Below are positions 1 through 21,100 of a stretch of 64,000 nt of DNA, piece after piece. The first letter of the stretch is position 1; each line of letters opens with the position of its first letter. This stretch comes from Himantopus leucocephalus (lineage: Eukaryota > Chordata > Aves > Charadriiformes > Recurvirostridae): contig RSEF01000001.1 in NCBI GenBank assembly GCA_003993805.1, forward strand, positions 68,354,124 through 68,418,123, in the 5' to 3' direction. The notes below the pieces were generated by a model that saw only the letters and a program-made list of their open reading frames with translations, was not told the DNA's origin and did not search any database. The translations under genes were made by a program, and so were the position numbers.

Positions 1-37
1 GTCGCTTCCAATGTAAACCATTCTGTGATTCTGTGAA
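1..37 (+). repeat. CR1 LINE 3' tail fragment
   Basis: The window opens on the end of a CR1 element: a CTTCCAA-type motif followed by two copies of the octamer repeat ATTCTGTG that closes CR1 retrotransposons. The rest lies upstream of the window. It sits in a GNPTAB intron. Confidence 0.7.
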
Positions 38-1412
38 AATTGAGGTCTTAGGACTAGATGTTCCTTAAGGATTTAAGTCCTTAGTTTCTATTTTAGTGGT
101 TAAATTCTATTCAAATCTGCTGGAATTTAGGAATCTAGAGCCTTTAGATCTGATACTAATACCTAGATTTCTTTTACAAAGAGAATTTAATTCCCGCATC
201 AACCTATGTATTTCAAAGACTGTGTGTGTACTTTGCTAAATTGATAACCTGGTGTTTTATAGCTTCAAACCAATACTGTATCAAAGCAAAAATAATTTTG
301 ATGGTACAGATCATGGACTGTTGGGTGGTAGAACAGCATTATTGATCCCCAACACATGCAAATCATAGTACAGAGATCTACAATATGTGTGTACATAAAT
401 GTATATGGACATTGATTTTTTTTTTTCTTTTTCTCCCCTCTGGACACGTATCCTGCCTTGTATTCTTAGTAGGATATGTTACAAGGTTTTAAAAATATTT
501 TCCCTTAAGTCTTAATTCCAGAAAAATTATATATACCAAATAAAACCATTCTGTCAGCCTGATTTGAAGAAAAGGAAGTGTGGATTTGAAATCCTGCACA
601 GTCTGAGGATGTTACATCCAGTATAGCCTGACTTTATTTTGCCTCTTTATGACTCTCAATTCAGTTTTTACAGAATTTCACAGAATTTTGAAAACTTTGT
701 AGAGTAGTAATAAGGGATGGCTGCCATGAATGTGTTTTAAGATGGGGTTAAAAATAAGTCTCAGTGGTTGGGAACGATGTCAAATAACATCTTCTTGGAG
801 AGTTAGTAAAATATTACTAATCTAAGCAGTAATGCCTAATGTACTGTTATCAGTCAGTTCAAATAGTGACAAAATAGTGTTTGTGTTTAGCACAGAGACC
901 TAATTTATTTTTACTTCTGTTGTCTGTAACAGCTAAATTTCTTAGAATGGGTCTACTACCATAGAAATATCCTTTGAGAACAGGGATTTTATTTTCCAGA
1001 ATTGTTTCAACATAGCTTGTGATAGAAATAAGGCCTAATGTGCATCAGCTGTTCTGCAGAGTTTGCCTGGCCAGTGTTACTGATGGCCTCTACCAGAAGA
1101 ATGTCAGACAGCTGTTAAATGAGCTAAAGTTTCTGAATATTTTATTGAGCATGAAGTTGCAATGTTTTTGCCATAAATAATATGTATTTTTCATATAATA
1201 TTTGTATGCATAGGAAATTGTGATGTTATACGCCAGTATCTTTTTCTTTGGTTTTCCCCTCAACAGTTGATGAAGAAACTAGTGCATTTCATTCTGGGAG
1301 AGTGAAGTGTACACAGGCATTTCTAGCTAATATAAGTTTTCTATAAAGTACATCTTTAGAACAGACTCTATGATTTTCAGTAACCTATAATCTAAGCAAT
1401 GTTTTCTTCCAG
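38..1412 (+). other. GNPTAB: GNPTAB intron, 3' part
   Basis: AT-rich intronic sequence ending in the acceptor TTCTTCCAG at 1404-1412. I see no further exon, RNA gene or recognisable repeat apart from the CR1 tail at the left edge. Confidence 0.7.
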
Positions 1413-9931
<8,519 letters not shown>

Positions 9932-10555
9932 AAGAGCTTTATTTTGGAGATCAGCCTACCTCAAGATGTGATAAGCATTTAAAATCTCTTATAAGTGTCT
10001 TTTATGGTTTGACATTTAACTGTGTTGATACGAAGAAAAAAAAATCATGCATCTACGGTTAGAATCTCTGCAGTACTCTTTGTGATATACAAGCTGCTGG
10101 AGCTGTGAGAAAGCAAAACAAAAAAAATAATAATTGCAGGAAATCTGTATGTAGGCAGTTTTCAACAGATCTTACTTTACAGCTGTTAGTTCATGGCCAT
10201 GTTATCCTTTTTTATAAAAAGGGTTACCTAAAGAAATGTAGCTGCATTTATTGCAGTGGGTGTTGCCAACTAGATAAAATGTTGGAAGGCAAAGTTGTTT
10301 GGGATCAGCTTAACAGGTCCTTGATCTTGCATTCCAAAACATTTTGCAAACTTCTGTCGCTGCTTTTTTTAGCCCTACGGGAAAATTGAGAATTATGTAA
10401 CTTGTCATTTAGATTTAGTATACATTTATGGATGTTGACATTCTTTAAAACACAATGACAAATCATCCCCCTGTTTGTAGTATTTAATTGGGATTTGCAA
10501 GAAATGTATGCTAATAAAAAAACCCACAATAAACGAACAACTAATGGTTATTTGA
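9932..10555 (+). other. GNPTAB: GNPTAB 3'UTR
   Basis: AT-rich sequence after the stop. Two overlapping-range polyadenylation hexamers at 10513-10518 and 10528-10533 give a likely end near 10.55 kb. A longer form ending after ATTAAA at 11145 cannot be excluded. Confidence 0.65.
10513..10533 (+). terminator. GNPTAB: Polyadenylation signals (two AATAAA)
   Basis: Two canonical AATAAA hexamers 15 bp apart, about 585 bp after the GNPTAB stop codon on the coding strand. Confidence 0.6.
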
Positions 10556-12540
10556 AAGATACTTTATATCTGGTGTATTATATTCCAAAGAATACCATGT
10601 TATTTCTTGACGATTACAAAGAGAGGGTTGTAATCCAATGAAAATGATCAAGGTGTAGTATTTCATAAGCATTGTAAATATAAAAGCAAAAGTGCCTCTC
10701 TATATGAATGGGTAACAAACTGTTTTAATGTAGCAATGTATGGGAGCAGCATTTCACTTCAGAAAACAATATTTGTACTGACACATGAAGCTTTGATGTT
10801 TTTAAATTCGACGGGGTTTGGCCCTGTGTTTTGCTGAGACATCAGATTAGTACAGTTTTATGTGGGAAAGGATACTGAATGTTTTCAAGAAGAAATTTTT
10901 GGTGGTGTATCTTCAGTTAATTGTATTAACAGTGTTCAAAAAAGCATTAATTTTTGTAATCAGATGATGTACAGAATGTATGTGCATATGTATTGTAAGA
11001 TACTTGGTTTGCTTTGAAATGAACTAAAATGTGATAAAGTTTTGTCTGTTGTTTCTGTTTTAAAGTTAACCGAAACTCACCCATTTTGATAAATTAGCCA
11101 TTAATAGTTACGAATCCTTATGTTAAAAAGTTCTTATTTTTCCCATTAAAAAATTCCAACAGTAGTAATTTAATAGTAATTTGAAGCATGAATGGATTCT
11201 CAAGGTAGAATCAAACTTTTAGGCATCATAAAAATGCAAGTACTTTTAATTATTAAAATTATAGTTCATGCTAGCAATATGTAGTATGCTAAAGTATAGA
11301 CTATAAAAAAGTAGTTTAAATGAACAGTACTCCAGACTAGCAGAACATTAGACATTTCAAGAAACATAAGAAAGCTTTGATAGCTTCTTGCACTTCGAAC
11401 TATTATTAGGTAGATTCAAGTGTGACTAGGATCTGGGTTTTTTACAAGTGATATTTGGCGTTCTAATCAGAATAGTTGGAAGAAGTTGGTTGATGAAGTT
11501 TTAAGGCAGTTTTTCTACTTATGTATAAGTAAACAGATTGCATAGGTAGCCCAGCTGTCACTGCAATTCCTTTTTGTTCAAGCAAAGTTTTGAAGGTAGG
11601 TTCATGCCATTTTGTTTCACTACAGCAATAAGAGCCCAAAAGAGGTAGCATAAACCATTCATCGAAAAATCTGTGTGCGCAGTACCTGGGGAAAAAGAGC
11701 AAGCAAGCGAAGCAGGGTAAGATGGGAACAGTGTGGTGATTGATGGCAGTGAAGCACCCACCACCCACCCAGGCTCTTACTCCTGCAGCGAGAAAAACCT
11801 GTGGGTCAAGATAAAGTGAAGGGGGAGGAAGAAACACAAAAGCAAGTGCTGCAGAGGGAGATACTGAGATATTCTGCCTCCCCCAAGCAGACCCATCCCC
11901 GGCCAGTCTCAAAGCAACAGCCACCTTGGAAAGACCGAACCACGCAGCTTTTAGTGCAGATCCTGATGGTGTATGGTATGGAGTATCTCCTCAGTCCAGC
12001 TCAGCTGTGTCCCTCCTCCCACCCCACTCCAGGCCAGGTTGGAGCCAGGCGCGGTGCTGTGCCGGCCCTGCTCTGGGGAACGCTGACTCCACCCCAGCCG
12101 GACCCAGTGGAAACTTAAAACTTGGGTAAGGAAATACCAAGTAAAATTTCTCAACTGATTGAGGACGGCGAGAAGGTTGAAAATTGAAATAGGGCTAGGA
12201 TTATTAGGCTAGGATTATTTTTTTTTAATTTAGATTTTGAGTTTGGTATTCATTACTCTTCGTAAGTGAAAAGTAAAGTACCCTAACTGGGTGAGGACAG
12301 AAAATCCTGTGAGAACAGTATAAAGATCTGAAATGTAAACCATGTAGTTTGTAAAATGAATCTGACAGGAGAAATCTTGCCTGTTTCCACTGACTTGAAG
12401 AAAAATCCTCCCCGGGCATCACACCCTAGCCTGCACACACCTCTAACAACCTTTTTGTTGCCTGAGTACGAAATATAAGCCACTTATATTTAAAAAAAAA
12501 ATGGCCAAAGGGAGGTGAGGTTTAAACAAGTTTAATGCTG
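10556..12540. other. Intergenic GNPTAB-SYCP3
   Basis: AT-rich in its first kilobase (possible distal GNPTAB 3'UTR, ATTAAA at 11145-11150), rising in GC from about 11.7 kb. No gene, RNA or recognised repeat. The 153-codon minus-strand frame at 11463-11924 resembles no family I know. Confidence 0.6.
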
Positions 12541-13150
12541 AACCAGCAGGACGTGCTCACCGCGCACCGCAGGTACCTCCCCTGAGGGCATCATGGCGGG
12601 CGGGGGCGGTGGTGGTGTTATTGCGCATGCGCCCGCTCCGCGCGGCCGGCCCGGCTTCCCGCCTTTTCCTCAGGGGCGGGAGTTGCTGAGGCGGGGCCGC
12701 GCCCCCTCAGCCCTGACCGCCGCTCTGGCCTCGGGGGCGCTGCGGGGAGCGTGAGGGCTGCCCGGGGCTCTGCTGCCGGCGGGAGTGAGGGGTTTTGGTT
12801 GAAGCGGTGTTCCCTCCCTCCCGCCTGCGGGAGGGCGTGAGGCGCCCTCGCTCCCCGCCGCTGGTGGGTCCCCTCCGTGTGGCGCGGCGGCGGCGGCCGT
12901 GGCCGTGGCGGGCGCTGTGCCGGGGGTGAGGAGGTGGGAGCGGGGAAGAGCCCATCGCTGGGCAGAGGGAGAGGGATGAGAGGTGGTCGGGCGGAGGGTA
13001 GGGAACAGGGTTGGGACACCGCAGTGCCCCTCAGCCTTTGGCGCCCCATAGGTTTCCCCTCAAAACCTGTTGTGGCAGCGGTGTGGCGCGGGCCCAAGTC
13101 TCCCTTGCTGCTCGGAGGTAGAAGCGGGTGGGCCCCCATGGTGGAAAGTC
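12541..13150 (+). promoter_or_regulatory. SYCP3: CpG island, probable SYCP3 promoter and 5' non-coding exon
   Basis: A sharp CpG-dense block in AT-rich surroundings, about 2 kb upstream of the SYCP3 start codon. On the plus strand it holds a YY1-like ATCATGGCGG at 12590-12599, a perfect palindromic NRF1 site GCGCATGCGC at 12623-12632 and an E2F consensus TTCCCGCC at 12656-12663. No TATA box is evident. The first SYCP3 exon is inferred to be non-coding and to lie here, because the ATG exon begins with a splice acceptor (15000-15001). The exact start site and donor are not determined; GTGAGG near 12927 is one candidate donor. Confidence 0.75.
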
Positions 13151-15001
13151 CCACAGAGGGCATTCACACAAATAACAGGTTTATTTCATGTTGTTTTGGG
13201 CAGGGTGAAAAAAGGAGGTGACTTTCTCTGAAAGATCGTTGTTTCAATACACATCTGTGGATTGAAGATACTTGAATTGGCTAAAGCAGGTAGCTACTGA
13301 GGATGGGTGAAAGCTGTGTGGGGCGGTGAGGCAGCATGAGATTGTTTTACAGTGTATGGAGGGACTGGGGAATTTGGCTTTGTATACTGATTTTCAGTAC
13401 ATAGAAAAGTGTCTGTATGTGACAGAAAATACATGCTTGCAGTTGAAAGTCAAAGTGCTTTGGGGGCACAGAGACATGCACAGGCGTATGCTGTACCAGT
13501 ACTTTCCTCCTTAAACCATGTTTTCAACAGCCACAGAAGTTGAAAAGCGGAATGAGTCTTGAAAATTTTCTCTGATTTGAGGATAATTTTAATGGAAGAG
13601 CTTTTGATTTTCCAATTAATAACTTAATTTGGGTGTTTTTTTTAAAGAAAGTTGTAAGGTCTAAAAATCTTCACTACATACCATATAGGGAAGCGTCAAC
13701 CACAGAAAAAGCTGGGCGTTAAAAAGCAGTGTTCCTTATTTAGTAGCCTAGTGTGATCACATTGTATATATCCATGTGATACGAAGGTAGAAAATCATGT
13801 TTTCAACAACAATTCAAAAAAACAGAAATGGGAAACTAGGGTGCATGAGACAGCTGTTAAAGTTGGGGGGAATTCACAGTCCTGGAAAATCAAAAGAACT
13901 GGAGTTCTGAGTTTCAGTGTGTGAACTTGATTTTCAGATCGATCTTTGCCTTGGCTTGTGGAAAACCTGTTGATATTTCTAGCTTTATTGAACTGCTCAT
14001 AGAATGAGGAGTTTGTCCGCTGCTGAGTCATGTCTTGCTCAGTTTGGAAAACAGGGTACTTGCAGCTGATGTTTTTTTTCTGTATTCTTTCCGTCTTCCA
14101 AGTAATCTTGTTATTTTTGAAGGGTTTTTAAAAGTGTATGTCATGTGACACTTGAAATGCTTCATACCTTTTGCTATCAGAGACAGGTATCAAGAAATAT
14201 TTCAGCAAGGATTCAGTAGCTTGCTATTTCCTGTTGTATTTGTATATTATTTCTACTGTTGATAAAGTGCTCAGAAAAAAAATGATTTTATTTTGTCACT
14301 CGTGCATTTAATTATTACAACTATGCTATTTTCCTTCTAAATAGATATTTTACTCCTTGATTATTTATAAAGATACACAGAATATATAAAAATTAGTATT
14401 ACAAAGTAAGAAAATCAGTATTATTTTTTAAGAGGGCAGTGTATTTCTAAAACAAAAATACAGGAGCTGCATTAGTTACATTAGAGAATGCAGAGGCATA
14501 AGAGCTAAAAGATAATTCAGTAAGTGAATGTTGCCCAGGATTTTTAAAAATGGCATATACGTGTGTATATTTGTCTGTCTAGTGTGGGATGGCTTGTAGA
14601 TAGAATAAGATTGTTCTTTATGGTTTGTCATTTCTGTATTTTGTAAAATAAGAGTATTGGCATAGCTTTTGGGGAGCGCCATACTGGATATGACAAAATA
14701 CATAATAAATACTATGGAAGCCCAGCAGGCAGGCACCTTAAGAAGGTGCATAATTTACTTCCTTGTTTTTCAGCAGACTCAAGTATGTACCTACTAGCCC
14801 TGGTACTTTTTTTACCCTATTCTTAAAAACATCGATGGGTAGTCCTGTGGATTACCTCAAAACTAAAACAGTTTGACTGCTTGAATATCCTTAGAGGTGG
14901 AGACTGTTACAGGGGTGTCCATATGTGAGCATGAAAACATATTTATCTTCAAAGTATTGTGGGAAAAGTTATGTGGCAAAAACACCATACCATTTCACTA
15001 G
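13151..15001 (+). other. SYCP3: SYCP3 intron 1 (inferred)
   Basis: AT-rich sequence between the CpG island and the ATG exon, ending CATTTCACTAG. Nothing else recognised. Confidence 0.6.
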
Positions 15002-15146
15002 GAAGAAAATCTCATTATGGCACCTTCGGGAAGAAAGCATGGAGGAAAAGCTGGTAAACCAGCACAGGAAGATCAAGCCATACCTGCCTATGACTTTCAG
15101 GAGGAAAGAAAAGAGCTGAGTGGATCTGAGGAAGATATTAGAGAAG
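15002..15146 (+). CDS. SYCP3: SYCP3 exon with start codon
   Basis: Coding part 15017-15146; 15 bp of 5'UTR precede the ATG. It encodes [20 protein letters not shown] through [20 protein letters not shown]. The SGSEED motif is shared with mammals. The donor GTGCTT is weak at positions +4 and +5. Confidence 0.92.
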
Positions 15147-18100
15147 GTGCTTATATAATTGTTTTAAACTTTTTTTTTACATGAAGTTTGTAATATTTCT
15201 GACTACACATAGAAATGAAGACACGTATTAGCTTTATTTGAGTAAGTAAGCATGTTTTGTAATGTTTGTGACAGCTAGCCTCCTATTGTGTAATTGTGAT
15301 TGGTAAGAGAACACAGTAGAATAGCACTGTATAATACGATTATGTCTTAAAATTACAGGTGGAGTCTTTAATAGAGTAGGATTTTGTTACATGATTTTGT
15401 TACCTTATTTTAATGCTATATCCTTCTGTCACCTGGCTGCATATAACATTGTGAGATCGGGATAGAACAGAAGAAGAGCTCTGCTTGCTTGTATGGAGTG
15501 CTTAGTTGGGTAGGGTAGTTGGAGTGTTAATGCTGGCAAGGTTAAGAGTACTTCAGGAAGAATCTGAACTGAAGAAAAGAAAGAGGAAGAAGCACAGGAA
15601 GCTGAGGAAAAAAGAAAATAAGTCAACCAAGGGATTCTTGTTTAATTTTGAGGAAGTGTCATCAAAAAGTGGACTTAGCTTAAAAATGCAGTTCTCATTC
15701 ATCACATGATAATTTTTTGGTAAAGTTTGATCTCCTTTTCGGGATTTTTGCCTTTCAGCAGTTATCTCTGGGTTTGTTTCTCATAATTTCTCCCCTTCGT
15801 TTGTTCAGACTAAACCCTCCCCTCCCCCTCCCCCAGTTAATAGAAATCTGACAGCCAAGGATTTTTATTTTTTGGAAAGAATATACATATCTATTCGTGA
15901 TTTTGCTTTTTTAAAGGTCAGAGTACACAATTTCAGTACTTACTTTACAGTAAAATGAAATTCTTCCAGATTGAGCTTTGCCAATTTTTAGATTATTTTT
16001 ACCTTTCTGATGATTGTTATATTGTGAGTTGGCAGTAATTGTATAGTAGTGGACAGAGAAACTAAAACTGGTTGAGACCAGTCTAGAGGAACTCAAGGCA
16101 GTGTCAGCTCAAATCTAGCTTTGCAGAATAATTCGCCACCATCTGTCAACTCCAGATTCAAACTTTTAGGAGCTGCATCTGTTATGGATGGGAACTGAGA
16201 CCCATGAGGCATGTTCAGGGAAGTGGCATTACAGAAAAGTAATTACGCTTTTAATAATTCAAAAAAACCCCACAAAATATATTTTTGTAAATCTTTTTGA
16301 AATTTGTATTAAGGCGAAACACCAGTAATGGACAAGCATGGAAAGAAAAGACCTTTGGTGACTACTCATGTGGTTCCAGATGATGTGGGGTAAGGTTAGG
16401 ATTTTTTTTTTTTTTCTTCCAAAATAAGCAAGTCTTAAATAGGTACTGTTTTCAGTTATTCACTATGCTTGTTTTGCTTGGAGGGTTTGGGGGTTTTTTC
16501 AGTATTTGATTAAAAAATCAGGTGACACATAATACAGTAGTTGTAGTTAAAAAAAGAATATGTAACATTTTAGAATTTGTAATTCTGCAGTTTCTTTGTA
16601 GATACTTTTGAACATCCATAAAAAATTGATATATTTGTGCGAGTTCTTAAAATTCATGTTTCTTTCAAAAGATGATTTGTTTTATCCTAAATTGTTGATA
16701 GTTTATTTTTTTCCCTCTGATCTTAGTTGCTTGAAGATACTAACAGTACTTTAAGTGAGCCAACTATTGCATGAAAAATAAATGCTTCTTACAGATAAAT
16801 CTTATAAAATTCAATATTTATGGTCAGTGTAAATGTAATAAAAGTCTATGTTGAAATAGCTTTTAGCAAGACTATGGCTGTAGAGTTGAAGATATGTGTG
16901 GGGTTTTTTTTACTCTTCAAAAAATGAAGTGATATCCTGTGAAGAAGATGATATAAAACCAAGATAAACATTTTCTTTACCCACTATGTCCCTTTTTGGA
17001 CTTGTCAGCTATTGTACCACTGCCTTACACACTGGTGTTATCATCTTAAAAGTGTTGTAAAAACAACACTGATATTATTTGTCTTGGATTTTTCTTACTG
17101 TGCCAGTCCTGCTGGCTGTGATGGACTTGTTTTCATTCGATATTCCAAATACCTTTTGCGTTTTCTTTTTGTATAGGGAAATGCTCAATTTTATTTACCA
17201 TCCTCCTTCACTCAGGACCCTTTTATTCCTAATACTGCCTTTTTACTGGGGAGTAAGTTAATAGATTCTAGTAAATTTAAAAAAAACCCAGCAAATTAGT
17301 CTAAAAGAGACCTCTCACAGGAGGAGAGCTATTTTTTATCTTGTAGAACGGTAGTAGCTCTGTCACTGCTTACAAGTAATAGGCACCTGAATGAAATTAG
17401 TTTTAAGCATGTACAACAGGTCTTATTCTAAAGTAGGAAAATGGGCAAATGAAAATTTTTGAACGCTGTTTTGTAGGGGCGAAGTACAGAATATGCTGGA
17501 AAGATTTGGAGGTAAGTATGGTTACATTCTAGTAAAATAAAAAAAAATTAAGTTGCAGAATTGGTAGTAACTCCTTACTATAAAATAACTTTCAAGATGA
17601 TTTACATAAAGTGACTGGTCTTTGTAGCATTTTTCAGCATTTCTGAAGCCAGTTTTCAGAAAAAAGTATCTAAGTAGAGCAAAGGGAAAGAAGAGAAGGG
17701 GATAACTGCATATATATATATAGCAAATGGGATGTAGGTATTAGTGTAGGTAATTACAAAGGAAAAAGGGAAAGATGCATGAGTGCTTTTGATTATTCCA
17801 ATTTTAAGATGAAGTTTAAGAGGTAGTGATTATACTGTAGAGAAAAGGGACAATATGAGTTAGCTGTTCTTGCTCAATTTTTTATTACAATGATGTAGAA
17901 GAGACTGGGGATTGCAAGACGAGTGAGAAATTCAGGGCATGTAAATGTTAATGTAAGCAGCTAAATAGAACAAATAGTTCTAATTCTAGACAAGGAATTT
18001 TGGAATTAGATTGTAGTTGCGATACAGAATGAGCTAGCAAGTAGTCTGTGCTCCGCACCTTCAGAAATCTAGAGAACAGGGAGACAATAGAAAAGAGAAT

Positions 18101-21100
18101 TTAATCAGTCAGGAAGAAGAGTACAAGTTTCTAGAAGAGCGAAAGAATGAGGGTAAGTAATGCCAGTCACCTAGTGATGAGAGATTTATGCGTGTCACCT
18201 AGTTGGATTTAATTTTGTCATAGTCAGCTCCTCAGACAGCTTTACTTACAGTTAAATTTCCAGCTGAATTCTAGATAGCTGACAGGTTAGAGAAAAAACA
18301 TATTTTACTTGTAAAGAATTTGTAATGCACGTTACACACATTTACTCTGTGTGTCTGCTCAGAGCCAGACACTGTACCCGCTACCATCCTGCCCAGAATG
18401 AAACAGACTAAAGCTGAGTCACATCCTGGTAGGTCCTATTTGGTCTGGCCCCTGAGAGAGGTGGGACTTCGAGCAGATGCTGGAGTAGTTGGTGGGGCTG
18501 GGCAACAAGCACTTGCAGCTCCAGCGGCCGGGTGTTGTTTGGGGTGGGTGGGGAGCTCAGGGAAGCAGCACTCACACTGGTGCCAACAGCAGGTTGAGGG
18601 ACACCCTAAACAGCAGCCAGGAGCCCAGATCACATGAGCTTCTTTCCATTTGAACACACCTTGTTCGTTTCTCCGAAGTGTAATTCATCAGCATTTTTAA
18701 TAAAAGGCACTATGTATCTTGGTATGCTTAATTTCTAAATAATATTTGATTTTTAGCTGACATTAACAAGGCTCTCTTAGCCAAGAGGAAGAGATTAGAA
18801 ATGTATACAAAAGCCTCACTCAAAACCAGCAACCAGAAGATTGAACATGTTTGGAAAACACAGCAGGAACAAAGGTAACGTTTACCCTTATTTTTCAAAC
18901 CTGTGAAATCAAATTCCCTTTTGTGTCACAGCATGGATAGCTGGTCCATCTTCTTGCAGTTAAATAGCAAGTAGTGTATCTGCTAGTTAAATACCCGCTC
19001 TGGTCTTCTGTTGCTGCTGCCTCCAGTTGTATCCACTTGGTTAAACTGACAGCAGTAGTTTAGCATAGTGCTTTCTCTTTTGAATGGAGAGACTTCAGAT
19101 TAGGAATGTTGAGAGCAAGGTACCTTAAAGAGCTGGTTTTACTTTTATCTTTATGGAAAATGACCTTTGATGTTATTTTTTTTCTTTTAAATCGACATTT
19201 TTATTTTTTCCACTTCAGTTGGAATTTGTTTCTACTTGAAAACTAGAAACTAGATCATAATGAACTAACGGATGAGATAATCAATTTTTTTTAATATAAA
19301 CCCCTTGTGTTAAAGCAAAGCTCTGTAGTGGGGTTAGAAAAACACCATAAATCCCAGACAACCTGACATGACACTGTTAGGAAGAAAAGTTGATGTAATT
19401 TTTTTTTAACCTGAATTTTGTATATGCATGCTGTCTCCTTATATGTGTATAATCCACATTCACTCTGAAAGTGTGTGTGTGTATGTATGTGCATTCAGTT
19501 TTTCAAAACACAGAGTATTCAGTTAGGGCCAGATGTAAAAATAGCCTGTTTCTTTATCAATGCCGGCTCCTTTTATTCTACTCTATGTCTGTGCTGAACC
19601 TTAGCTTTCCTTGTAATTCTTCATAGCGTTTGTCATACTTACGGCTAGTGTCTGTTTGTAGGCAGAAGCTCAATCATGAGTTCTCCCAGCAGTTCCTGAC
19701 TTTATTTCAGCAATGGGATGTAGATGTGCAGAAAGCAGAGGAGCAGGAAGAAAAACTAGCGGTGGGTTTCCAGCATGGCACAAATTTAGTGGTATTTTCA
19801 CAAGGAGGGAATAGTGTTGTTTAGGCACTCAAGAAATGTAAAAACCCTTTAAGCACTTTAAACAAACATGTGATTATTTACCTCTTGATAAAAAAAAATT
19901 CATTCAAGCTTGGTGGCTCTCAAACTGTGAATGTTTAAGTTTGGGGATACATTTTAAAGTGAAGAGGGGTGCATTTGTAATCTATATTGCAAGTTTATAA
20001 ATGGCAAGAAGTGATGCCCTGGGCCAGTATATGGCTTGGGAAAAGCCAAGACCATTAATGGAGAAGAAAGATATGTGCTGTTTCTGTGCATCCATAGTGT
20101 TTGGGGTCCGGAAACAAAGGAGTAAAGGAAAGTAGTTGTCTTTTAGCACGCATTGCTTTAAAATATGTCTGCATATAATAAATGTGTGAGAATTTGATCA
20201 TTGAAAGGGGATAGGTGCTACACAATGGAATGTAATCACGTGACATTGCTGTATTTGTACTCCCAACACATTTGCAAGTTTAGCTTTTCCCTAGGCAGCA
20301 CATTTCCCTGGGATACCCTCTAGAACTGCATTGGATAGCAACCCTCAAAGGATCTCGTGGGGATAATTCATGTTGGAAGGGACCTCAGGAGGTGACTCGT
20401 GTCACTGGTGGATCCAGTCTTCATTCTTTCTTTCATTAATAAGCACAAGGATAACTCTCCAGGCAGAGATCTACATTACATGACCCAGATTTCCAGTGAA
20501 TGCAGAATTTCTGATTCTGATTAATGACAATAGCGTTGCTATCCAAGCGGTTTTGGTTAACTAATGTGATCATTTTTTCTTTTGCTTCTGCTTCAGAATA
20601 TGTTTCGTCAACAACAGAAAGTTTTTCAACAGGCAAGAATAGTTCAAAGTCAGAGACTGAAAACCATTAAGCAACTCTATGAGCAGTTTTCAAAGGTACG
20701 ATAAATTTTCTTCTCAGAAGGCAGCTGATCCTTATCACATCATTTAAGAAAGCTGTATTAATTCAACCTTTATGAAATACAGAGATTTAAGGTTCATTTA
20801 AGGAAAATAACAGCCTTGCGTGACTATTCATGGTAGTATCTTTCCCTTACTTGTTAAGAGCTTGTTCTCTCTATACCTGCATACAGATTGCATCTGTTTA
20901 ATAAATGATTTAGTTAAATATATTCTCACAGGGATCTGATTGGCTAGTTTCAAATATTTAACCACAACCCTCAAGAGCATACTTTCTAAACAGAACACAG
21001 TTTTGTACCAGTTTAAAGGTTATGTAGTTCAGTTAAATCATCAAGACTTTGTCTTAATTATTCCCTTAAATTTTTGGTATGTATTTAAAAAAGTGAAACT

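Noticed and set aside
11463..11924. 153-codon minus-strand open frame in the GNPTAB-SYCP3 gap
   Set aside because: No domain, no plausible splice partners and no recognised homology.
12618..13163. 181-codon minus-strand open frame
   Set aside because: CpG-island artefact over the SYCP3 promoter, with Pro/Arg/Ala-rich low complexity.
15506..15709. Lysine-rich frame in a SYCP3 intron
   Set aside because: It comes from a purine-rich tract and lies between two SYCP3 exons that join in frame without it.
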